DNA from: Paludibacteraceae bacterium
GTDB taxonomy: Bacteria > Bacteroidota > Bacteroidia > Bacteroidales > Paludibacteraceae
Assembly (NCBI GenBank): GCA_017443145.1
Contig: JAFSPA010000012.1
Coordinates: 150,048 to 214,047 of the forward strand
Reading direction: 5' to 3'
DNA: 64,000 bases
Shown here in pieces: positions 51,438-59,976 of the stretch. Under the pieces are notes generated by a model. The model had not been told where the DNA came from. It made no database searches and was given only the letters and a program-made list of their open reading frames with translations. The translations under genes and the position numbers were made by a program. How positions within the stretch are numbered: position 1 is the stretch's first letter; every line of letters starts with the position of its first letter.

Positions 51438-51863
51438 ATGGTTATCGCAGTAGATTTTGATGGGACCATCGTTACCCATGAGTACCCGAAAATAGGTAAG
51501 CCCATACCTTTTGCCATCGAGGCATTGAAACGCCTTCAGCAGGAAGATCACCATCAGCTGATACTGTGGTCGGTGCGAGAAGGCCATCTGTTAGACGAGG
51601 CGGTGGAGTACTGCGCCAAACGCGGACTAGAGTTCTATGCTGTCAACACCAATTATCCGGAAGAGAAGCCCGAAGAGCGCCCAAATAGGAAAGTGACGGC
51701 CGATATCTATATCGACGACCGCAATCTCGGTGGCCTGCCGGACTGGGGAATTATCTACCAGATGATTCATTCGGGCAACGGTAATCGTCCTGCCCCCGAG
51801 GCATACGATATGCCACGTAAGCGGAAGAAGAAGAGTTGGTGGCAGAAGCTGTTTGGATTATGA
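51438..51863 (+). CDS. HAD-superfamily hydrolase (BT0820-like)
   Basis: A 141-residue short HAD protein. It starts MVIAVDFDGTIVTHEYPKIG (motif I DFDGT), has LILWSVREG (motif II region with Ser) and ADIYIDDRNLGG (motif IV acidic pair). Size and motifs match the small BT0820-like phosphatases of Bacteroidales. Substrate unknown. Its end overlaps the GNAT start by 4 nt (ATGA). Confidence 0.88.
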   Translation: MVIAVDFDGTIVTHEYPKIGKPIPFAIEALKRLQQEDHHQLILWSVREGHLLDEAVEYCAKRGLEFYAVNTNYPEEKPEERPNRKVTADIYIDDRNLGGLPDWGIIYQMIHSGNGNRPAPEAYDMPRKRKKKSWWQKLFGL

Positions 51864-52345
51864 TAAGACTCCGCAAAATAGAGCCCTCCGACTTGCCGTT
51901 CCTCTATCAGTGGGAGAACGACTCATCTTCTTGGGCGGATGGTGCAAACCATAACCCACTGTCACAGCGTGACTTACGCGATTATATCGAGTCCACTACC
52001 GGCGACATCTACAAAGATGGCCAACTGCGCCTTATCGTTGAAGTGGACTCCCTAACTGTCGGTTGTATCGATCTCTTTGACTTGGATATCCGTAACCGCC
52101 GTGCTGCTATCGGTATGTATATCGCTCCGGAGTATCGTAATCGCGGAATAGGGAAGCAAGCAGTACTTGCGTTGGAGGACTACGCTTCCAAACAACTGGA
52201 CCTGCGCCTTATCTACGCCGTGATAGCCACGACGAATATCCCTTGCACACAATTATACAAGAATCTTGGCTATGAGCCGTCATCTGTGCTCAAAGGGTGG
52301 ACGCTTGAGTCTGACGCCATTATCTGGCAAAAACTTTTTCATTAA
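51860..52345 (+). CDS. GNAT family N-acetyltransferase
   Basis: A 161-residue acetyltransferase. It shows IRLRKIEPSDLPFLYQWENDSSSW at the start, RRAAIGMYIAPEYRNRGIGKQAV with the acetyl-CoA pyrophosphate loop (RNRGIG, about 98-103), and the late NIPCTQLYKNLGYEP. Similar to SpeG/RimJ-type enzymes; substrate unknown. ATG 51860 gives overlap with the HAD gene. Confidence 0.9.
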   Translation: MIRLRKIEPSDLPFLYQWENDSSSWADGANHNPLSQRDLRDYIESTTGDIYKDGQLRLIVEVDSLTVGCIDLFDLDIRNRRAAIGMYIAPEYRNRGIGKQAVLALEDYASKQLDLRLIYAVIATTNIPCTQLYKNLGYEPSSVLKGWTLESDAIIWQKLFH

Positions 52346-52815
52346 CAAATAGAGTAGAGTGGCCGTAGAAATGTGAACGGTCAAAAGTGGGTAGATTTGT
52401 TAACTTCACAAATCTGCAGGGTGCTTTGTATTCAAATCTGCACAAAAGTATAGAACACAACATCATCATTTGTGAATTGAGTATACGGCAGATTCCAGAA
52501 AAGCAGGACTGAAAACAAAGTTGTTGATTTTACACAAAATAAACACACGTAACTTGCAGTATATCAGCAGTTGTAACGATTGAGCAAAGTGCTGAATAGT
52601 AGTCTTTGCAGAAAAAGCTGAATAAACGTTTGTTTTTGTGAATTGACTACAAGAAAATTTGCGTAACTGCTTGATAATGAGCAGGTAACCATTATTTACA
52701 CAAAGTATTATAGCGCACTCTATTTCGTCGTATAGTACGGATATTCACAATTGTGCGTCTGTGTAATGTTTGCAAATGTGAAAAGTAACTTTTTGGAAAT
52801 TTTCTTCCGAAAATA
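52346..52815. other. Gene-free AT-rich stretch with repeated words
   Basis: About 470 nt without a credible gene. It contains an inverted repeat AGATTTGT/ACAAATCT (52393-52415), the word CAAATCTGCA twice (near 52410 and 52434), a perfect palindrome CACAATTGTG (52746-52755), and many TTTGCA, TTCACAA and TTTACACAAA words. TTTGCAAATGTGAAAAG at 52769-52785 returns with few changes at 52816-52833, over the promoter of the XRE gene. It may hold operators or binding sites; a few words are near DnaA boxes but none is TTATCCACA. Confidence 0.5.
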
Positions 52816-52847
52816 TTTGCAGGTGTGAAAAAGTTTTCATAATTTTG
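52816..52847 (+). promoter_or_regulatory. Promoter and candidate operator of the XRE gene
   Basis: TTTG (52816-52819), 20 nt, TAATTTTG (52840-52847). The -33 part is inside the second copy of the TTTGCA(A/G)(A/G)TGTGAAAA repeat, as expected for an autoregulatory operator. Confidence 0.68.
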
Positions 52848-52873
52848 CAGCGTTTTTTGAATACAAAGATATT

Positions 52874-53272
52874 ATGAAAGAGCGTGATCGATTAGAACAA
52901 GTCATTGAATCGGAGCAAATGACAGCTAAACAGTTTGCTGCAGAAGTTGGCATTCAAGCAGGAACTATCAGTAATATCCTTTCCGGACGCAATAATCCGA
53001 GTCTGGATGTGATGCAACGTGTATTGAATCGTTTCCGTACACTTTCCAGCGATTGGCTGATTCTCGGCGTCGGTTCGATGTACCGCAAGAACGGCGAAGG
53101 ACCGGATAATGCGCTGTTTGATATTCGGCCTAATGAGCCTGTAATCCCTGTGGCAGAGCCTACTGACAGAAGACCGGACGAGTTACAACAGCCGCTTGGA
53201 GCTCCTGCTCAGAACAAAACGGTGGAGAAGATAGTTATCTTCTACTCGGATGGGACTTTTGAGGAGCGATAG
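52874..53272 (+). CDS. XRE family HTH regulator
   Basis: A 132-residue protein. HTH at about residues 5-60 (MTAKQFAAEVGIQAGTISNILSGRNNPSLDVMQRVL), then LSSDWLILGVGSMYR, a layout common in Bacteroidales phage-type and stand-alone XRE proteins, and a Pro-rich linker. It ends with KTVEKIVIFYSDGTFEER, a short strand motif often seen at the C-terminus of this group. It may regulate itself through the repeats upstream and perhaps the V-ATPase operon downstream (inference). Confidence 0.88.
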   Translation: MKERDRLEQVIESEQMTAKQFAAEVGIQAGTISNILSGRNNPSLDVMQRVLNRFRTLSSDWLILGVGSMYRKNGEGPDNALFDIRPNEPVIPVAEPTDRRPDELQQPLGAPAQNKTVEKIVIFYSDGTFEER

Positions 53273-53303
53273 GGGCAATTTTTCCCGTCTCAAGTGTGTA
53301 AAG

Positions 53304-53332
53304 TGCAGTTTTTTTTACGAAACTGCATTTTT
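53304..53332 (+). terminator. Hairpin terminator after the XRE gene
   Basis: TGCAGTTT (53304-53311) pairs with AAACTGCA (53320-53327), followed by TTTTT. Confidence 0.7.
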
Positions 53333-53334
53333 TA

Positions 53335-53366
53335 TTTGCATATATGCAAAAATTGTAGTACTTTTG
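53335..53366 (+). promoter_or_regulatory. Promoter of the V-ATPase operon with a 16-bp palindrome
   Basis: TTTG (53335-53338), 20 nt, TACTTTTG (53359-53366). The perfect palindrome TTTGCATATATGCAAA (53335-53350) starts with the -33 element, so a dimeric regulator could act here. Confidence 0.72.
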
Positions 53367-53403
53367 CACGCTCAATGTGAAGTCTATACTAAAAATCAAT
53401 TAT

Positions 53404-53988
53404 ATGAATTTATCTGAATTAACAAACAAAATCTATGCGGAAGGCGTAGAAAAAGGCAATCAAGAGGCTCAGCGCATCCTGGACGAGGCTAATGCGAAAG
53501 CTGCTCAGATTGTGGCAAAAGCCGAGAAAGAAGCTGCTGACAAAGTGGCAAAAGCGGAGAAGAAAGCTCAAGAGCTGGACGCTCACACCAAGGCAGAACT
53601 CAAACTGTACACCGAACAGGCACTTAATGCCCTTAAAACGGCCGTTGTGGACCTGCTTAATGGCGAGATCGTGAAGAACAACGTCAAGGCTGCGACCACG
53701 GACGCTAAGTTCATGCAATCGGTTATCCTGCAGATGGCTACATCGATGGCCAAAGACGGCGACGTGCGCATCGAGGCTAAGGATGCCGAAGCTTTGCGCA
53801 AGTACTTCGCTGCCAACGCGAAAGATGTGCTCGCAAAGGGCATCAAGATCGAGGAAGTGAAGGGTCTGAAGACCGATTTCCAAATCGTAAGCGAGAAAGC
53901 CGGCTACAAGCTCGCCTTTGGCGAAGCTGAGTTTGAGGCATTCTTCAAAGCATTCTTACGTCCGCAACTCATTGAACTGTTGTTCTAA
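53404..53988 (+). CDS. ntpE: V-type ATPase subunit E
   Basis: A 194-residue peripheral-stalk subunit. The N-terminal half is a long Ala/Lys/Glu coiled coil (EAQRILDEANAKAAQIVAKAEKEA), the C-terminal half a mixed domain ending FLRPQLIELLF. ATG 53404 begins the conserved MNLSELTNKIYAEGVEKG. First gene of the operon; the next starts after 2 nt. No separate G/H subunit gene is present. Confidence 0.9.
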   Translation: MNLSELTNKIYAEGVEKGNQEAQRILDEANAKAAQIVAKAEKEAADKVAKAEKKAQELDAHTKAELKLYTEQALNALKTAVVDLLNGEIVKNNVKAATTDAKFMQSVILQMATSMAKDGDVRIEAKDAEALRKYFAANAKDVLAKGIKIEEVKGLKTDFQIVSEKAGYKLAFGEAEFEAFFKAFLRPQLIELLF

Positions 53989-53990
53989 TT

Positions 53991-54518
53991 ATGGGATACG
54001 AATATTTACTAACAGGTCTGCCCGATATTTCGGCTAACAGCACGAATCCGATGTCCATGGAGGCGTTGGAAGAGCTGTTGGACGAACAACTGCGTGAGAA
54101 AGACAAAGCGCAGCTGGCGAAGCTGAAGATGTATATTCGGCAGGGAGCATGCGATTTCGTGGTGGATTGGATTAACTTCAATCGCGACCTGAGTAACGTG
54201 CTGACGGCGGAAGTATGTCGCAAACACGGGCTCAAGGTGGACAAATACATCATCGGCGAGCTGCCGGACGAAGTGGAGCCGGAAGTGAAGGCTGTCAGTA
54301 AGATGGACAACCTCTACGACCGTGAGCGCCAAATAGACGCACTTCGCTTCGCGTGGTTAGAAGAGCGTACGCGTATGATTAGTTTTTCATTAGAGAACGT
54401 GCTCGCGTACTACCTGATGAACAAAATGCTCAATCGTTGGGCACCACTCACTACGGAGAAAGGCGAATCCATCTTCCGTGAGATGGTAGCGGATATGAAA
54501 AAAGGCGTAAAGCTTTAA
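53991..54518 (+). CDS. DUF2764 protein of the V-ATPase operon (subunit C-like place)
   Basis: A 175-residue helical protein with MGYEYLLTGLPDIS at the start and FDIR-free, Leu/Glu-rich helices; it has WINFNRDLSNVLTA, which fits the DUF2764 family always found in Bacteroidetes-type V-ATPase operons between E and A. Its place suggests a role like the C/AC39 subunit that joins rotor and stator (inference). Confidence 0.85.
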   Translation: MGYEYLLTGLPDISANSTNPMSMEALEELLDEQLREKDKAQLAKLKMYIRQGACDFVVDWINFNRDLSNVLTAEVCRKHGLKVDKYIIGELPDEVEPEVKAVSKMDNLYDRERQIDALRFAWLEERTRMISFSLENVLAYYLMNKMLNRWAPLTTEKGESIFREMVADMKKGVKL

Positions 54519-54540
54519 TTGGAATAAATTTTAACAAGAT

Positions 54541-56295
54541 ATGACAACTGGAAAAGTAAAAGGTATCATCGCTAACCTCGTAACAGTAGGGGTCGATGGT
54601 CCTGTAGCACAAAACGAAATCTGCTATATCAGCGTGGGTGCAACCAAGCTGATGGCAGAGGTAATCAAAGTGACCGGCGAGAACGTCTATGTGCAGGTGT
54701 TTGAATCCACCCGTGGACTGAAAGTCGGTAACGCGGTAGCGTTTACCGGACACATGTTAGAGGCCACTCTCGGTCCCGGTCTGCTCTCACGCAACTACGA
54801 CGGTCTGCAAAACGACCTCGACAAACAAACCGGCGTGTTCCTCAAACGTGGTGAGTATAACTTCCCGCTGGACAAAGACAAACTGTGGAAGTTCGAGCCT
54901 ATTGCCAAAGTAGGTGATAAGGTCGAGGCCGCTTCTTGGTTAGGCGAAGTGGACGAGAACCACCAGCCGCACAAGATCATGGTGCCTTTCGTGTTCGAGG
55001 GAACTTATACTGTCAAATCCATTGCGAAGGCAGGTGAATACAAGATTGAAGACCAAATCGCAGTACTGACCGACGCAGAAGGTAAAGACCACGTGGTGAC
55101 GATGGTGCAGAAATGGCCCGTGAAGAAGGCTATCTTAGCGTACCGTGAGAAACCACGTCCTTTCAAACTGCTCGAGACAGGCGTACGTACAATCGATACC
55201 GCTAACCCGATCTGCGAGGGTGGTACGGGCTTTATTCCCGGTCCTTTCGGAACAGGTAAGACCGTGCTCCAACACGCTATCTCCAAACAGGCTGAAGCGG
55301 ATATCGTGATTATCGCTGCCTGCGGTGAGCGTGCCAACGAGGTGGTGGAGACCTTTACCGAGTTCCCGGAACTCGAGGATCCGCATACCGGCCGTAAACT
55401 CATGGAGCGTACAATCATCATCGCCAACACATCGAACATGCCTGTTGCCAGCCGTGAAGCGTCTGTTTATACGTCAATGACCATTGCGGAATACTACCGC
55501 TCGATGGGTCTGCGTGTACTGCTCATGGCGGACTCGACTTCTCGTTGGGCACAAGCACTCCGTGAGATGTCCAACCGTATGGAGGAACTGCCCGGACAGG
55601 ACGCATTCCCGATGGACTTGTCCGCTATCATCGGTGCCTTCTATGCGCGTGCAGGATATGTCTATCTGAATAACGGTCAGACCGGTTCGGTGACTTTCCT
55701 CGGTACCGTTTCGCCTGCAGGTGGTAACCTCAAAGAGCCTGTGACCGAAGGTACGAAGAAAGTGGCACGCTGCTTCTACGCATTGGAGCAAGCTCGTGCT
55801 GACCGCAAACGTTACCCGGCTGTGAACCCGATAGACTCCTATTCTAAATATATTGATTATCCGGAGTTCGAAGAGTATATCTCCAAGCTCATCGACGATA
55901 AATGGCTCGGCAAAGTCAACGACATGAAGACTTACCTGCAGCGCGGTAAGGATATTCAGGAGCAAATCAACATCCTTGGTGACGACGGTGTACCTGTTGA
56001 TTACCACGAAGAGTTCTGGAAAGCGGAAGTGATAGACTTCGTTATCCTGCAACAAGATGCCTTCGATAAGATCGATGCCGTTTGCCCGTTGGAACGCCAA
56101 CGTTACATGCTGGATATCGTGATGGATATCTGCAAGCACGACTATGATTTCGACGTGTTCACGGATGTAAGCGAGTACTTCAAACGCGTTATCAACCTGT
56201 GCAAACAGATGAACTACAGTGAGTTCCATAGCAAGGACTTCGAGGACTACGAAAAGAAACTCAAAGAGTTACTGGCCGAAAAACAGATTGCGTAA
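54541..56295 (+). CDS. ntpA: V-type ATPase catalytic subunit A
   Basis: A 584-residue catalytic subunit. Walker A GPFGTGKTVLQH near residue 234, the non-homologous insert at about 110-190, ACGERANEVVETFTEFPEL, and the SRWAQALREMSNRMEELPGQDAFP stretch. Length is normal. Its TAA stop overlaps the ATG of the M6-like gene (TAATG at 56293-56297), so that gene is translationally coupled. Confidence 0.97.
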   Translation: MTTGKVKGIIANLVTVGVDGPVAQNEICYISVGATKLMAEVIKVTGENVYVQVFESTRGLKVGNAVAFTGHMLEATLGPGLLSRNYDGLQNDLDKQTGVFLKRGEYNFPLDKDKLWKFEPIAKVGDKVEAASWLGEVDENHQPHKIMVPFVFEGTYTVKSIAKAGEYKIEDQIAVLTDAEGKDHVVTMVQKWPVKKAILAYREKPRPFKLLETGVRTIDTANPICEGGTGFIPGPFGTGKTVLQHAISKQAEADIVIIAACGERANEVVETFTEFPELEDPHTGRKLMERTIIIANTSNMPVASREASVYTSMTIAEYYRSMGLRVLLMADSTSRWAQALREMSNRMEELPGQDAFPMDLSAIIGAFYARAGYVYLNNGQTGSVTFLGTVSPAGGNLKEPVTEGTKKVARCFYALEQARADRKRYPAVNPIDSYSKYIDYPEFEEYISKLIDDKWLGKVNDMKTYLQRGKDIQEQINILGDDGVPVDYHEEFWKAEVIDFVILQQDAFDKIDAVCPLERQRYMLDIVMDICKHDYDFDVFTDVSEYFKRVINLCKQMNYSEFHSKDFEDYEKKLKELLAEKQIA

Positions 56296-58613
56296 TGAAA
56301 AAGATAGCAACCTTATTATCTATTATAGCGCTTAGCGTGTCGAGCTTTGCCGCTAACGTATTCCCGACCAAAGTGCCGGTTATCTTGGTGCAGTTCAAGG
56401 ACGTTAAGTTCAATACGGCCAATGATGCGACCGCGTTTACGAGTTTCTTCAACGGCAGTAACTACAACTACAACGGCGCAACGGGGTCTGTGCAGCAGTA
56501 TTTCTCGGAGCAGTCGTACGGCAAGTTCATTCCGCAGTTCGATGTGTACGGCCCCGTAACGGTCAACAGTAATCGCTCTTTCTACGGCAAAAACGACGCG
56601 TATGGTGACGATGAGCATGCGGAGGGTATGATTACCGAGGCATGTGAGTTGATTAACTCCAGTATCGATTTCAGCAAGTACGATGTCAATGGCGACGGAT
56701 ATGTGGATGCCGTCATCGTGGTGTATGCAGGTCAAGGAGAGACAACGACTAAATCTACGGAAGATTATGTCTATCCGATAGCAGGCTTCCTCGAGGACGA
56801 GATACGTTTGGACAATAAGTACATCGAGACCTACGCTTGCGTGCCCGAACTCAACGAGAAAAACAAACGTGCCGGAATAGGGGAGATGGTGTACCAGTTC
56901 TCACATATTCTTGGTCTACCAACTCTGAGCGATACCGATGGTGGTGATGATAAGACCCTTGGCGATTGGGATGTGATGGACCACGGATGTTATAATAACG
57001 GCGGTAACACGCCTGCTGCGTATAGTGCGTACGAGCGTTTTTATTTGGGTTGGGTTGAGCCTATTCTCCTTAACGAGCCAATGAACGTACGTCTGCGTGA
57101 CCTGAACAGTTCCGGCGATTGTGCCATCATCACGAAAGGTGGTCAGACGAATCTGTTGGGCGATAATCCCGATCCGCGTAAGTTCTATATTCTGGAGAAC
57201 CGTCAACAGTCCGGTTGGGACAAGAATCTACCCGGTCACGGCATGCTTATCACCGAGATCAACTACGTCAAGAGCCGTTGGGCAGCAGACGAAGTGAACG
57301 TGCAGATAAAAGGCAAAGCCAGCCATCTGGTGGACCTGATAGAAGCCGACGGCAAAGCTCCTAAATACAAAGCCGATAACCTGACCAACGGTTATTTTGG
57401 CAAACAAGGCGACGCTTTTCCATCCGGTGCAACGAGTAAGACTTTCTTCTCGAGCGACTGGACCTTAGACGGCGTGGCAGAAAAGAGTGGAGTGGTTACT
57501 TTCGCTTTCCAAGGCGGTGTAGAAACTGGTTGCGAGGTTACCTTTAACGCTGGTTCATACGGCAAAGCGAGCGTAAGTAGCGCCACCGAAGAGTCCGCTT
57601 TTGGCGGCGTGACGCTGCCATCTGTGACGCCGAAAGACGACTACACGTTCCTTGGCTGGACCACACGTAAGCATAGTCTGACAGCCGATGCAGGCAAAGC
57701 GGGAGAGAAATTCTACCCGATGTCTGACTGCTCCGTTTTTGCACTTTATCGCAACGACAAAGAAATCATCATCGATTATCCGACTTTCCGTGGTTTGACA
57801 TGGGTAAGTGGTGCAACGAATAAAGCGGACCGCAATAAAGCGTTCGAGATCGTTTATGAAGCGGCAGAAGGCTTCCAAGTTCCGGCTGCCGGCACATGCT
57901 TCGTCAAAGTTATGTGCGGTAACGAGCAACTCTATAACTATTACTTCGAGAACGACCAGTTGATTATCCGTTTCACGGCTGCACAAGCGAAAGACAACGT
58001 GCTCATAACGCTTATCAACACCCGTATTCAGGACGAGAACGGCTGCGCTGACTACGACCATGCTTTCGCCATGAAGTGCGAAGCTGGTGCACAGACGTTG
58101 AGTGGTTACGACTGGAACGTGCGCTGCGAGAACCTGAACACGTTTATCGGTTATGACAAGAAGAAAGGTGTACAGTTCGGTTCTGGTTCGGAGCCTGCCC
58201 GCACGCTCTCTTTCTACACGGCAGAGACGACTTGTTGTGGCGTTAAGCGCGTAGAGGTGGACTGCTCGATGGGAAGTGGTGGCGACGCTACCTTAGATGT
58301 CTATCTGGCAGGTGACTTCATCGGCAACACCGAGGACCTGACGGATGCAACCGAGACTTATGTCTATGAGTTGGACGAGCCCCAAGCGGGTGGAGTAGAG
58401 ATCGTATTCTCCAACACAAGCAAGGCCATCTACGTAAAGCGTATCGCTATCTTCTACGAGTATATCGACCCGATTACTCCGGTGGATCCGACGAGTATTG
58501 AGTCTATTTCGACACAAACGAATACTACTTGGCGCAAAGTGCTACAAGACGGACAACTCTACATTATCCGTGACAACGAGGTGTACAACGTCATGGGCAT
58601 CAAACTGCGCTAA
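56295..58613 (+). CDS. M6-peptidase-like secreted protein with lost HExxH motif
   Basis: A 772-residue exported protein: signal peptide (residues 1-19, SFA-A), an M6/immune-inhibitor-A-like domain (about 24-400; VPVILVQFKDVKF, SYGKFIPQFDVYGP, YDVNGDGYVDAVIVVYAGQGE, GDWDVMDHGCYNNGG, YSAYERFYLGW), an InlB-type B-repeat (about 415-470; FNAGSYGKASVSS, YTFLGWTTRK), further beta modules, and a C-terminal tail (KVLQDGQLYIIRDNEVYNVMG) like those used for type IX-type sorting. The zinc site HEFSHxLGLPD of the family reads YQFSHILGLPT (Y200, Q201, H204, T210): one His, the catalytic Glu and the usual Asp are gone. It is therefore probably not a working peptidase. It lies between subunits A and B. Confidence 0.88.
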   Translation: MKKIATLLSIIALSVSSFAANVFPTKVPVILVQFKDVKFNTANDATAFTSFFNGSNYNYNGATGSVQQYFSEQSYGKFIPQFDVYGPVTVNSNRSFYGKNDAYGDDEHAEGMITEACELINSSIDFSKYDVNGDGYVDAVIVVYAGQGETTTKSTEDYVYPIAGFLEDEIRLDNKYIETYACVPELNEKNKRAGIGEMVYQFSHILGLPTLSDTDGGDDKTLGDWDVMDHGCYNNGGNTPAAYSAYERFYLGWVEPILLNEPMNVRLRDLNSSGDCAIITKGGQTNLLGDNPDPRKFYILENRQQSGWDKNLPGHGMLITEINYVKSRWAADEVNVQIKGKASHLVDLIEADGKAPKYKADNLTNGYFGKQGDAFPSGATSKTFFSSDWTLDGVAEKSGVVTFAFQGGVETGCEVTFNAGSYGKASVSSATEESAFGGVTLPSVTPKDDYTFLGWTTRKHSLTADAGKAGEKFYPMSDCSVFALYRNDKEIIIDYPTFRGLTWVSGATNKADRNKAFEIVYEAAEGFQVPAAGTCFVKVMCGNEQLYNYYFENDQLIIRFTAAQAKDNVLITLINTRIQDENGCADYDHAFAMKCEAGAQTLSGYDWNVRCENLNTFIGYDKKKGVQFGSGSEPARTLSFYTAETTCCGVKRVEVDCSMGSGGDATLDVYLAGDFIGNTEDLTDATETYVYELDEPQAGGVEIVFSNTSKAIYVKRIAIFYEYIDPITPVDPTSIESISTQTNTTWRKVLQDGQLYIIRDNEVYNVMGIKLR

Positions 58614-58647
58614 TATATATAAGGAATAACTAAAACAATATATTGTA

Positions 58648-59973
58648 ATGGCACAAGCATTTCAAAAGATTTACACACAAATCACAGCTATCACGAAGGC
58701 AACGTGTTCGTTGCGTGCTGAAGGCGTCGGTAACGATGAACTCGCGCTCGTGAATGGCAAACTCGCTCAGGTCGTTAAGATCTTGGGCGACGAAGTGACG
58801 CTTCAGGTCTTCCAAGGCACCGAAGGTATTCCTACCAATGCCGAAGTGGTCTTCCTCGGTAAGGCTCCGTCGCTTAAGGTGTCCGACCAACTATCCGGCC
58901 GTTTCTTCAATGCCTACGGTGATCCGATTGACGGAGGACCGGCTATTGAAGGTAAGGAAGTGGAGATCGGTGGCCCGTCGGTTAACCCGGTACGTCGTAA
59001 ACAGCCGTCAGAGCTGATTGCAACTGGTATTGCCGGTATTGACTTGAATAACACGCTTGTTTCGGGACAGAAGATTCCGTTCTTCGCTGACCCAGACCAG
59101 CCGTATAACCAGGTTATGGCGAACGTAGCTCTCCGCGCGCAAATAGATAAGATCATCCTTGGCGGTATGGGTCTGACCAACGATGACTACCTCTATTTCA
59201 AGAACGTCTTCACTAACGCAGGTCTTCTCGACCGTATCGTTTCCTTCGTGAACACGACCGAGAATCCTGCCGTAGAGCGTTTGCTTATCCCGGATATGGC
59301 TCTTACAGCTGCAGAGTATTTCGCAGTAGAGAAACGCGAGAAAGTGCTCGTTCTGCTCACGGATATGACGCTGTATGCCGATGCATTGGCAATTGTAAGT
59401 AACCGTATGGACCAGATTCCGTCCAAAGACTCGATGCCTGGTTCGCTCTATTCCGACCTCGCAAAGATCTACGAGAAGGCCGTTCAATTCCCGGAGGAAG
59501 CAGGTGGCGGTTCCATCACGATTATTGCCGTAACAACGCTGTCGGGTGGTGACATCACGCACGCTATTCCAGATAACACTGGATACATCACAGAGGGTCA
59601 GCTCTACCTCCGTCGTGACTCCGATACCGGTAAAGTCATCGTCGATCCGTTCCGTTCACTGTCTCGTCTAAAACAATTAGTTGCCGGCAAGAAGACCCGC
59701 GAAGACCATCCGCAAGTCATGAACGCTGCCGTTCGTCTGTACGCAGATGCCGCTAACGCAAAGACCAAACTCGAGAACGGTTTTGATTTGACCGACTACG
59801 ACGAGCGCTGCCTCAAGTTCGCTAAAGAGTACTCCAACGACATCCTCGCTATCGACGTCAACATCAACACCACCGAGATGTTGGATATCGCTTGGCACCT
59901 CTTTGCTAAATACTTCAAACCGGAAGAAGTGAACATCAAACAAGCATTGGTTGACCAATATTGGAACAAATAA
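58648..59973 (+). CDS. ntpB: V-type ATPase subunit B
   Basis: A 441-residue regulatory nucleotide-binding subunit. It shows YTQITAITKATCSLRAEGV, LSGRFFNAYGDPIDGGP, NPVRRKQPSELIATGIAGID, and SMPGSLYSDLAKIYEKA, with the degenerate P-loop typical of B. It starts 34 nt after the M6-like gene. Confidence 0.96.
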   Translation: MAQAFQKIYTQITAITKATCSLRAEGVGNDELALVNGKLAQVVKILGDEVTLQVFQGTEGIPTNAEVVFLGKAPSLKVSDQLSGRFFNAYGDPIDGGPAIEGKEVEIGGPSVNPVRRKQPSELIATGIAGIDLNNTLVSGQKIPFFADPDQPYNQVMANVALRAQIDKIILGGMGLTNDDYLYFKNVFTNAGLLDRIVSFVNTTENPAVERLLIPDMALTAAEYFAVEKREKVLVLLTDMTLYADALAIVSNRMDQIPSKDSMPGSLYSDLAKIYEKAVQFPEEAGGGSITIIAVTTLSGGDITHAIPDNTGYITEGQLYLRRDSDTGKVIVDPFRSLSRLKQLVAGKKTREDHPQVMNAAVRLYADAANAKTKLENGFDLTDYDERCLKFAKEYSNDILAIDVNINTTEMLDIAWHLFAKYFKPEEVNIKQALVDQYWNK

Positions 59974-59976
59974 CCT

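Noticed and set aside
52500..52760. Chromosomal replication origin
   Set aside because: Only relaxed DnaA-box words occur, no TTATCCACA, and dnaA, dnaN or gidA are not nearby. Left as a remote option in the findings.
52874..53272. Prophage or integrative element around the XRE gene
   Set aside because: No integrase, portal, terminase or attachment-site duplication is visible; neighbours are housekeeping genes.
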